From the NCBI RefSeq assembly GCF_002205635.1, contig NZ_NISJ01000004.1, forward strand, positions 124,001 to 188,000: 64,000 bases of DNA, given 5' to 3'. The notes beneath the pieces are model-generated. The model searched no databases. It was not told the origin of the DNA and worked only from the letters and a program-made list of their open reading frames with translations. The position numbers and the translations under genes are program-made. Shown in pieces: positions 56,596 to 64,000 of the stretch (its first letter is position 1; each line of letters opens with the position of its first letter). The DNA comes from Sphingopyxis witflariensis (GTDB lineage Bacteria; Pseudomonadota; Alphaproteobacteria; Sphingomonadales; Sphingomonadaceae).

Positions 56596-58098
56596 TTACT
56601 TGCCGGTCCCCGACCACGCCTTGGTATCGGCGAACGCCCGGCCCAGCGCGACGTGCAAATCCGCATCTTCGGCCGCGCCGCCGAGCGGAATCCTGTCGGA
56701 GAAATTGTCGCCCGGCCCGTGATAATCCCCCTCGAGGAACTTCTCGAGCAGCGGCATGTCCGAAAAACTGCCGCCGACCATCAGCGAGGTCACACCCTTG
56801 GCGCCCAGCGCCCAGCCGTCCTGCCGCTGAACAAAGGCATCGGCCTCGCCATCCTCGTCGAGTTTGCGGCCGAACTTTGTCGCGACGCTGCGGACCACCG
56901 CATCATAGGCGGGCTTGCCGTGCCCGATCGTCGCGACCGGGGTTCCGCGCGGCGAAATCGTGATCGTGTCGATATTGAGCGCAACGGTGATATCGCTGAG
57001 CGGCACCACCGGATGATCGGCAAAATAATGCGCGCCGAGCAAGCCCTTTTCCTCCGCCGTCGTCGCGAGGAAATAAATGTCGCGGTCGGGCCGCACGCCG
57101 CCGCCCAGCCGCTTCGCGACCTCGATCAGCACCGCAATACCGCTCGCATTGTCGACCGCTCCGTTGCAGATGCGATCCTCGGCGCTGTCGGGCGCACAAA
57201 TGCCCAGATGGTCCCAATGGCCAAGGAACAGCACCGCCTTGCCGTCAGGCTTCGCGCCCGGCAGCTTGGCTAGAATATTGTTGCTGGTGAACGCGCGAAT
57301 GCTCGATGTCGTTGACAGATCGGCCGAGACCGGAAGTGCGATGCCGCGATAATTGCGCGACTTTGCCGCCGCGCGTAGCGCGCCGCTATTCTGCCCAGCC
57401 TTCGTCAGCAACGCATCGGCGGCCTCGATCGACAGAAAGCCGCTGACCGGCGCGCCAGCCGAGGCACTCGCCAGCCGCACAGTCTTGCTGCCCAGCGATT
57501 CGCGCAGCTGCGCCCAAGGCACCGCATCGGTAGCGATCACCAGCACGCCCGCCGCCCCGGCATCGGCCAGCATCTGCCGCCGCTCGCGATAGCGCGGCAA
57601 TTTCTCGCCAAAAGGGGCATTGTCGAACAGCATGATGGCGAGCTTGCCCTTGACGTCGGCGTTGACCTTGCCCGTGCCGTCAATGCCATAGCCAACGAAG
57701 ATCGCCGGGACGTTTGCGAGCGCCACCGACGCATCGCGGCCGGTCAGGATGAGGCCGTCATCCCCCAGCGCGAAATCGCGGCCATTGACCTTCAACTTCG
57801 CGGTTCCGGTCAGCGCCTGCGTCTCGACGAACGGTACCGGTTGCAGCCAGGGCGTCGCGCTACCCGACGCCGGTTCCAGCCCCGCTCGCGCCCATTCGCC
57901 GACGACATAGGCGATCGTGCGATCTTCGCCGTCAGTTCCCGGCGCGCGCCCTTCAAAAGCGTCGCCAGCCAATATCTTGATATGATCGGCCAGCTGCGCC
58001 TCGGTGACCGGCGCGTCGTCGGCCATGGCAAAGGTGGCGGGGGCGGCGAAGGCCAGGGCGACGGCCGCGATCGCGGCGTGAAACTTGATCGTCTGCAT
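56596..58098 (-). CDS. Secreted M28 family peptidase
   Basis: A 500-residue exported metallo-aminopeptidase. The signal peptide is AAIAAVALAFAAPATFAMA. A PA-type insert domain (GYGIDGTGKVNADVKGKLAIMLFDNAP) precedes the M28 zinc peptidase core with FLGHWDHLGIC, CNGAVDNASGIAVLIEVAKRL, TAEEKGLLGAHYFADHP and ALNIDTITI. Such enzymes release amino acids from peptides in the periplasm. The start at 58098 excludes an upstream extension. Confidence 0.92.
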   Translation of the reverse strand: MQTIKFHAAIAAVALAFAAPATFAMADDAPVTEAQLADHIKILAGDAFEGRAPGTDGEDRTIAYVVGEWARAGLEPASGSATPWLQPVPFVETQALTGTAKLKVNGRDFALGDDGLILTGRDASVALANVPAIFVGYGIDGTGKVNADVKGKLAIMLFDNAPFGEKLPRYRERRQMLADAGAAGVLVIATDAVPWAQLRESLGSKTVRLASASAGAPVSGFLSIEAADALLTKAGQNSGALRAAAKSRNYRGIALPVSADLSTTSSIRAFTSNNILAKLPGAKPDGKAVLFLGHWDHLGICAPDSAEDRICNGAVDNASGIAVLIEVAKRLGGGVRPDRDIYFLATTAEEKGLLGAHYFADHPVVPLSDITVALNIDTITISPRGTPVATIGHGKPAYDAVVRSVATKFGRKLDEDGEADAFVQRQDGWALGAKGVTSLMVGGSFSDMPLLEKFLEGDYHGPGDNFSDRIPLGGAAEDADLHVALGRAFADTKAWSGTGK

Positions 58099-58161
58099 AA
58101 GCGTGCCGATGCCATGGCCGTTGCACACAGGCAAGACACCTTCGCAAAGAGCGACGAATGG

Positions 58162-58183
58162 CCCCTCCCGTAGACGGGAGGGG
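58162..58183. repeat. Short hairpin CCCCTCCCG/CGGGAGGGG
   Basis: A strong 9-base stem with a TAGA loop, between the M28 and CoA-ester lyase genes, sharing its core with 12178-12199 and 33097-33231. Confidence 0.6.
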
Positions 58184-58190
58184 AGTTTTA

Positions 58191-58994
58191 TCAGCGCCCG
58201 GCACGCTCCAGCAACGTGCGCGCTGCCGCCACATGCATATCCTCGATCATCCGCCCTTCATGCCGCTGCGCCCCGCCGATGGCGGCGGCAACCAGCGCTT
58301 CGGCGGCGGAAATCTCGCGCGCAGACGGCGCAAAGGCGCGATTGCACGGATCGACCTGCGACGGATGGATCAACGTCTTGCCGTCGAAACCCAGCCGACG
58401 CCCCTCGCCCGCCTCGGCGGCAAAGCCGGTGGCATCGTCGATCGCATTATAAACCCCGTCGAAGCACCAGATACTGCCCGCGCGCGCGGCGAGGACGATC
58501 GCCTGGATCGCATGGCTCATCGCGCCGCGATCCATCCCGTCAGGCAGTTTCAGCTCATGCGCCAGATCGTTGAGTCCCGCGATGAGGCCCGCAACCGCGG
58601 GGTCAGCGGCAATGTCGCGCGCGGCATAGATCGCCACCGGGGTCTCGATCATCGCGAACAGCGGGGCGCCAAGGCCGCGCGCGGGCCCGAGGTCCGTCGG
58701 CGCATCGACCTTGGGCAGCACGATGGCATCGAGTGCCAGCCCCGACAGCGCCGCAATATCCGCCGCCTGCTCGGCGCTGCCCGTGCCGTTGATCCGCACC
58801 GCGACCCGCTTGCCAGGGAAGCCCGCGCTCACCGCCGCGCGCATTGCCGCCCGCGCGTCATCCTTGCGGTCGGCGGGAACCGCATCCTCCAGATCGATGA
58901 TCAGCATGTCAGCCGCCAGCCCCTGCGCCTTTTCGAGCGCACGGGCGTTGGAACCGGGAACATAAAGCAGCGAGCGGGGAGCAAATATAGTCAT
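58191..58994 (-). CDS. CoA ester lyase (CitE/HpcH-like)
   Basis: A 267-residue HpcH/HpaI TIM-barrel protein. It starts APRSLLYVPGSNARALEKAQGLAADMLIIDLEDAVPADRKDDAR, the CitE/malyl-CoA lyase signature, with AVRINGTGS, IVLPKVDAPTDL, MIETPVAIYAARDIA and LAHELKLPDGMDRGAM. It cleaves a CoA ester such as malyl- or citramalyl-CoA; the exact substrate is not clear. The start at 58994 is the first Met. Divergent from the SPFH gene. Confidence 0.9.
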   Translation of the reverse strand: MTIFAPRSLLYVPGSNARALEKAQGLAADMLIIDLEDAVPADRKDDARAAMRAAVSAGFPGKRVAVRINGTGSAEQAADIAALSGLALDAIVLPKVDAPTDLGPARGLGAPLFAMIETPVAIYAARDIAADPAVAGLIAGLNDLAHELKLPDGMDRGAMSHAIQAIVLAARAGSIWCFDGVYNAIDDATGFAAEAGEGRRLGFDGKTLIHPSQVDPCNRAFAPSAREISAAEALVAAAIGGAQRHEGRMIEDMHVAAARTLLERAGR

Positions 58995-59077
58995 GCGCTT
59001 TTCTGTGGCGCAGCCAAACCATTGCCGCAATAAGGAAGACGGGCTCGCGACCTGAATTTTGCGCAAGGGGATGATCG

Positions 59078-59989
59078 ATGGAATTCGCACTCGCACTGGT
59101 GGTTTTGGCGCTGGTGTTTCTCGTCTGGGCGCTGACGCCCGTGCGGCAGGGCTATGCCTATACGATCGAACGCTTCGGCCGCTACACCCACACCGCGCAG
59201 CCGGGGCTGAACTTCATCATGCCAATCGTCGATCGCGTCGGCCGCAAGGTCAACATGATGGAACAGGTGCTCGACATTCCAGGCCAGGAAATCATCACCA
59301 AGGACAATGCGATGGTCGCCGTCGATGGCGTCGTCTTCTTCCAGGTGCTGGACGCCGCGCGCGCGGCGTATGAGGTCAGCGATCTTTATCTCGCAATCAT
59401 GAACCTGACGACGACGAACCTGCGCACCGTGATGGGGTCGATGGACCTCGACGAAACGCTGTCGAAGCGCGACCATATTAACGCACGCCTGCTCGTCGTC
59501 GTCGACGAGGCAACCTCGCCCTGGGGGGTCAAGATCACGCGCGTCGAGATTAAGGATATTCGCCCGCCGGCCGATATTTCGAACGCGATGGCGCGGCAGA
59601 TGAAGGCCGAACGCGAAAAGCGCGCCAACATCCTCGAAGCCGAAGGCATGCGCGCATCGGAAATCCTGCGCGCCGAGGGTGAGAAACAGGGCCAGATCCT
59701 GCAAGCCGAGGGCCGCCGCGAGGCTGCGTTCCGCGACGCCGAGGCCCGCGAACGCGAAGCCGAGGCCGAAGCCAAGGCGACGCAAATGGTGTCCGACGCG
59801 ATTGCTGGTGGCAATGCACAGGCCATCAACTATTTCATCGCGCAAAAATATGTCGAGGCGATCAGCCAGTTTGCGACCAGCCCGAATGCCAAGACCATCC
59901 TTTTCCCGGTCGAGGCGACCCAGCTGATCGGGACTTTGGGCGGGATCGGCGAACTCGCGCGCGACGCGATCGAACGCAAGGGAAGCTGA
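59078..59989 (+). CDS. SPFH/band 7 family protein (QmcA-like stomatin)
   Basis: A 303-residue membrane-anchored SPFH protein. One N-terminal helix ([17 protein letters not shown]) is followed by the band 7 domain ([71 protein letters not shown]) and a long Ala/Glu coiled coil. Stomatin-like proteins build membrane microdomains and regulate proteases; this pairs with the NfeD gene that starts one base after its stop. Confidence 0.95.
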   Translation: MEFALALVVLALVFLVWALTPVRQGYAYTIERFGRYTHTAQPGLNFIMPIVDRVGRKVNMMEQVLDIPGQEIITKDNAMVAVDGVVFFQVLDAARAAYEVSDLYLAIMNLTTTNLRTVMGSMDLDETLSKRDHINARLLVVVDEATSPWGVKITRVEIKDIRPPADISNAMARQMKAEREKRANILEAEGMRASEILRAEGEKQGQILQAEGRREAAFRDAEAREREAEAEAKATQMVSDAIAGGNAQAINYFIAQKYVEAISQFATSPNAKTILFPVEATQLIGTLGGIGELARDAIERKGS

Positions 59990-59990
59990 C

Positions 59991-60437
59991 ATGCCCGACT
60001 GGCTGACCCATATGGAACCGCATTGGGCGTGGCTGTCGCTCGGCGTGCTGCTCGCGGCCGCCGAAATCGTCATGCCGGGCTTTTTCCTCATCTGGCTTGG
60101 CACCGCCGCGATCGTCACCGGGGTCATCGCCTGGATCGTCCCGCTCGCCGTCCCGGCGCAGCTCGGCATCTTTGCCGTCCTGTCGTTCGTCGCGCTTTAC
60201 GGCGCGCGCCGCTGGCTGAAAGCCAATCCGATCACCACCACCGACCCGCATCTCAACCAGCGCGCGGGCCGGCTGGTCGGCGAGGTGCTGACGGTGACGC
60301 AGGCGATCGAGGACGGCCGGGGTCGCGCCAAGGTCGGTGACGGCGAATGGCCAGTACGCGGACCCGACGTGGCCGAGGGCGCGAAGGTCCGCGTCGTCAG
60401 CGCGGAGGGCGGTATGCTGGTGGTTGAGCGGGCGTAA
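59991..60437 (+). CDS. NfeD family protein
   Basis: A 148-residue membrane protein with three N-terminal hydrophobic helices and a C-terminal OB-fold (NQRAGRLVGEVLTVTQAIEDGRGRAKVGDGEWPVRGPDVAEGAKVRVVSAEGGMLVVERA). NfeD proteins form complexes with SPFH proteins; short NfeD types like this one lack the protease domain. One base separates it from the SPFH stop. Confidence 0.93.
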   Translation: MPDWLTHMEPHWAWLSLGVLLAAAEIVMPGFFLIWLGTAAIVTGVIAWIVPLAVPAQLGIFAVLSFVALYGARRWLKANPITTTDPHLNQRAGRLVGEVLTVTQAIEDGRGRAKVGDGEWPVRGPDVAEGAKVRVVSAEGGMLVVERA

Positions 60438-60492
60438 GCCCTGCTCATCGCCATTGCGCGTGGGGCCAGAGCAACATGGGTTCAATATGAGC

Positions 60493-60579
60493 CGTTCGCC
60501 CTGAGCTTGTCGAAGGGCAGTTCTTTCTTTGAACCTCGCGGAATAAAGCGACGGTGCTTCGCCGAACTCAGCACGAACG
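60493..60579. repeat. Intergenic repeat family D, copy 2
   Basis: GTTCGCCCTGAGCTTGTCGA and CTTCGCCGAACTCAGCACGA arms with an AGTTCTTTCTTTG centre, downstream of the NfeD gene. Copies at 20130-20214 and 36013-36089. Confidence 0.65.
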
Positions 60580-60615
60580 GAGGTTGGGGATGGAGCGGAT
60601 TTGGCGCACGGGCCG

Positions 60616-61146
60616 CTAGCCCCCCTTGGGCCGCGAATAGATCGTAACGACATTCCCCAGCGCATCACTCTCGCCGATGCGCCGAAAGCCCAGCTTCGCC
60701 GCCACCTTCTCCGACGCGACATGGCCCGGATCGATAATGCAGCGCACCTCCAGCGCATCGAGACATTCGTCAGCCCAGCCGAGCGCCGCGCCCATCGCCT
60801 CGGTCGCGAGGCCCGATCCCCAATGGTCGGCATCGAACGCCCAGCCCGCCTCGGGCACATCTTCGAGTTCGGGAATCCCGCGGCAGAAATAGGACAGGCC
60901 GCCCTGCCCGATCAGCTTGTCACTCGCCTTGTCGGCGAACACCCAATAGCCAAAGCCCATCACCGGCCATAGCCCGGCCGAGCTCAGAAACTTGCCCCAG
61001 CTGACATCGGGCGCACGCGGTTCGCCACCGATAAAGCGCGTCACGCGCGTGTCGGCCCACATCGCAATATGGACGTCCTTGTCCGACAGGCGGTGCGGCC
61101 GCAGGCGGAGCCGTTCGGTTTCGAGCGTCGGGGGTGTCGTAAACAT
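60616..61146 (-). CDS. GNAT family N-acetyltransferase
   Basis: A 176-residue acetyltransferase of the RimJ/RimL-like branch (PF13302): LETERLRLRPHRLSDKDVHIAMWADTRVTRFIGG at the N-terminus, the acetyl-CoA site EAGWAFDADHWGSGLATEAMGAAL and KLGFRRIGESDAL at the C-terminus. It may acetylate a small molecule or protein N-terminus. The start at 61146 gives MFTTPPTLETERL. No operon partner is clear. Confidence 0.9.
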   Translation of the reverse strand: MFTTPPTLETERLRLRPHRLSDKDVHIAMWADTRVTRFIGGEPRAPDVSWGKFLSSAGLWPVMGFGYWVFADKASDKLIGQGGLSYFCRGIPELEDVPEAGWAFDADHWGSGLATEAMGAALGWADECLDALEVRCIIDPGHVASEKVAAKLGFRRIGESDALGNVVTIYSRPKGG

Positions 61147-61195
61147 CGCGCTGACATGCCGCAGGCCGGGCAGCGACGTCAATTGGCGATCATAT

Positions 61196-61264
61196 GCCCC
61201 CGCGAAGGCGGGACCGGGAAACGGAGAGAGGGAGAGAGCCGCTCCGCGCCCCGCCTTCACGGGA
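61196..61264. repeat. Hairpin repeat between GNAT and PF10118 genes
   Basis: Arms CCCCGCGAAGGCGGGA and CCCGCCTTCACGGGA with a GGAGAGAGGGAGAGAG centre. Same design as the repeats at 1103 and 6934. Confidence 0.6.
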
Positions 61265-61272
61265 ACAAGGGG

Positions 61273-62169
61273 TCAGGCAGCCGCAGCCGCCAGTTCTGTG
61301 GGCGCCGCCGATGCATAGGCCGGCATGATCGCGTCGGCATAATCGCTTTCAAATTTCTTTATCAGCGCGCGGTCATCATGGTTCCACGGATGGAAACCCG
61401 GCATGAAATAGCTGAGCCAGGGCAGGAAGCTTTTGCGCAGCACGCCCGGATTGCCGATCAGATACCACCAGATGCGCGCGGTGACGCGCCAGCCGGTCAG
61501 GCCGTCCTGCCGCAGCAGCGCCTTCATGCCCTTCACACGCCGCGGCCAGAAGCGCATCGTGACGAGCATCATCATCGCCGACTTTGTCCACCAGCGTTTC
61601 CAGCGACTCCAGTCCTTCGTCGCGTGCAGCCAGGTGTCATAGGCGACGCCCTTATGCTCGATTTCCTCGATCGCGTGCCATTTCCACAGCGCCGCCCATT
61701 CGGACTCGCCGCCTTCGTACATCCGCTCGTCGCGCAGCATCACCGACGCCATCATCGCGGTATAATGTTCGAGCGCGATCGTCGCCATCAGGTTGACGAT
61801 CGGCGGGCGCGACTTGATGATTTCCATCACCTCATCAATGTCGCCCTCCAACTCCGACAGGTCATATCCCGCCTCCATCGCCTTTTTGTTGAAGACGACA
61901 TGTTCGCGGCTGTGGATCACTTCCTGCTGGGTGAAGGCACGGATTTCGCGGGCAAGTTTTTCGTCGACGCCATCGCGGTGCGCCTTCACTGCCTCGATGA
62001 ACATGGCCTCGCCTTTCGGGAAGGTGACCGACAGCGCGGTATGAAAGACCGAGGCGATCGGATCGCCGTTCAGCCACCAGCGCCCCTGCTTCTCGTCGCG
62101 GCCGAAACGCCGATCGCGCGGGCTGATCGACAGATCCTTGGGGGTCGGGGAGCGGGAAAGGCTGGACAT
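61273..62169 (-). CDS. PF10118-family metal-dependent hydrolase-like protein
   Basis: A 298-residue protein of the COG3687 predicted metal-dependent hydrolase family. Conserved Glu/His pattern: FTQQEVIHSREHVVFN and IALEHYTAMMASVMLRDERM, then WKWHAIEEIEHKGVAYDTW, consistent with a di-metal ferritin-like helical fold. Function uncertain. The start at 62169 follows GGTGAGAAAC. Divergent from the TetR gene, with a probable operator between them. Confidence 0.9.
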   Translation of the reverse strand: MSSLSRSPTPKDLSISPRDRRFGRDEKQGRWWLNGDPIASVFHTALSVTFPKGEAMFIEAVKAHRDGVDEKLAREIRAFTQQEVIHSREHVVFNKKAMEAGYDLSELEGDIDEVMEIIKSRPPIVNLMATIALEHYTAMMASVMLRDERMYEGGESEWAALWKWHAIEEIEHKGVAYDTWLHATKDWSRWKRWWTKSAMMMLVTMRFWPRRVKGMKALLRQDGLTGWRVTARIWWYLIGNPGVLRKSFLPWLSYFMPGFHPWNHDDRALIKKFESDYADAIMPAYASAAPTELAAAAA

Positions 62170-62232
62170 ATGTTTCTCACCGTCGGAAAGCGGGGTTGGC
62201 GCGGGGGCGCCGTGGGGCAAGATTTAAAGGTT

Positions 62233-62248
62233 ACTTACAGTGGTGTCA
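62233..62248 (-). promoter_or_regulatory. Putative TetR operator in the divergent promoter
   Basis: Reverse strand TGACACCACTGTAAGT shares TGACA-N4-TGTAAGT with 7037-7052. It overlaps the TetR GTG start, which fits autorepression and repression of the PF10118 gene; prediction only. Confidence 0.45.
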
Positions 62249-62851
62249 ATTGCAAAGAAGCGCCTGAGCCCGGAGGAGAGCCGTGCCGTCGCACTCGAGG
62301 CCGCGCGCCTGATCCTGATCGAGGCGGGACCGCAAGCGGTGACATTGAAGGCGGTGGCCGGGCGGGTCGACCGCACCCATGCCAATCTGCTGCACCATTT
62401 CGGTAGCGCCGCCGGGCTGCAAAAGGCGCTCGCGGCGTATCTCGCCGAAACGGTGTGCGCGACGATCGGCAAAAAAATGACCGAATCGCCGCCGGGCGAG
62501 CGCAACGTGCGCGAAATCGTCGACCTGACCTTCGACGCTTTCAACAGCGGCGGCGCCGGAGCGCTTGCGACGTGGATGGCGGCAACGGGCAATGACGACG
62601 CGCTCGACCCGATCGTCGATGCGATCCATCGCCTGATCGACGGCATGACGCCCGACGCGCAGGAAAAGCGCCTGATGCACGAAGACACGCTGGCACTGGT
62701 TCTGATGGCACTCGGCGATGCGCAGCTTGGCGGACCGATGGCCGAAGCGCTCGACCTGCCGCGCGACACGTCGCGGGTGCTGGCGACCGAACTGATCACA
62801 GGGCGGATCGCCAACTTCTGGGCCGAGCAGGGCGAGAAGCCGCAAGCGTAA
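62240..62851 (+). CDS. TetR family transcriptional regulator
   Basis: A 203-residue regulator. The N-terminal helix-turn-helix is EAARLILIEAGPQAVTLKAVAGRVDRTHANLLHHFGSAAGLQKALAAYLAE; the C-terminal ligand-binding part is helical. The GTG at 62240 or the next GTG three bases later is the start; an AAAGG lies upstream. Divergent from the PF10118 gene and overlapped by its probable operator. The same operator-like motif upstream of the GMC oxidoreductase suggests a wider regulon. Confidence 0.9.
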   Translation: MVSIAKKRLSPEESRAVALEAARLILIEAGPQAVTLKAVAGRVDRTHANLLHHFGSAAGLQKALAAYLAETVCATIGKKMTESPPGERNVREIVDLTFDAFNSGGAGALATWMAATGNDDALDPIVDAIHRLIDGMTPDAQEKRLMHEDTLALVLMALGDAQLGGPMAEALDLPRDTSRVLATELITGRIANFWAEQGEKPQA

Positions 62852-62904
62852 GGGCTGGCAATTTCGCCCGGCACAGGCTAGGAGCGCGCCAATCCCTCCA
62901 TTCC

Positions 62905-62984
62905 GTTCGCATCGAGCGAAGTCGAGATGCCCCTCGGTCACGCACGACTGCCGGGCATCTCGACTTCGCTCGACACGGGCGGAG
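62905..62984. repeat. Intergenic repeat family C, copy 2
   Basis: GCATCGAGCGAAGTCGAGAT and CATCTCGACTTCGCTCGACA arms, with a CCCCTCGGTCACGCACGACTG centre, between the TetR gene and obgE. First copy at 27553-27616. Confidence 0.8.
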
Positions 62985-62989
62985 TTTGA

Positions 62990-64000
<1,011 letters not shown>

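Overview
The window is dense, GC-rich bacterial chromosome. Gene content points to an alphaproteobacterium of the order Sphingomonadales, possibly Sphingopyxis-like: sterol-desaturase-family proteins, GMC oxidoreductase, Coq4, DUF4402 and DUF924 proteins, an SPFH/NfeD pair, and many short hairpin repeats between genes. Genus level is inference. No rRNA, tRNA or CRISPR array was recognised. Two genes are cut by the window edges: a CPA2 antiporter on the left and obgE on the right.

Layout. 1-9 kb: antiporter, recQ, a seven-helix membrane AraC regulator, two sterol-desaturase-family proteins and a GMC oxidoreductase. 9-12 kb: an HxlR-like regulator divergent from a VOC protein, then the glnK-amtB nitrogen operon, which has a near-consensus sigma-54 promoter, a strong terminator and a candidate small RNA beyond it. 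12-22.6 kb: mostly small reverse-strand housekeeping or unknown genes (EEP hydrolase, DUF2007, PNPOx-like, DUF924, two secreted unknowns, tldD, CHCC zinc finger, DUF4402), then an ABC ATPase, nadB and an AAA ATPase.

22.9-27.4 kb is the accessory region. It holds a GxxExxY (PDDEXK_3) gene with an in-frame TGA, flanked by a 19-bp inverted repeat, and an ATPase plus Mrr-like nuclease locus interrupted by a 1321-bp IS3-family element that has no target duplication. This looks like a decayed, possibly defence-related islet in otherwise core sequence.

27.6-36 kb: siroheme synthase, lysA, an LptM-like lipoprotein, argH, a TlpA-like lipoprotein, acyl-CoA dehydrogenase, gpsA and an alpha/beta hydrolase. 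36-45 kb: the compact xseB-ispA-coaD-cyclophilin-queA run, purL, DUF72 and Coq4. 45-55 kb: DUF418 and Hpt proteins, the panB / YfgM-like / bamB / der / TusA-like run, and a four-gene operon (cyclic-nucleotide-binding membrane protein, ArsC-like, GDPD, aldo/keto reductase). 55-64 kb: class II DAHP synthase, M28 peptidase, CoA-ester lyase, SPFH/NfeD, GNAT, a TetR regulator divergent from a PF10118 protein, and obgE.

Regulatory links visible in sequence: the sigma-54 promoter ties glnK-amtB to nitrogen control, and a 16-bp motif (TGACA-N4-TGTAAGT) occurs both between the TetR and PF10118 genes and upstream of the GMC oxidoreductase about 55 kb away. At least four families of intergenic hairpin repeats punctuate gene ends.
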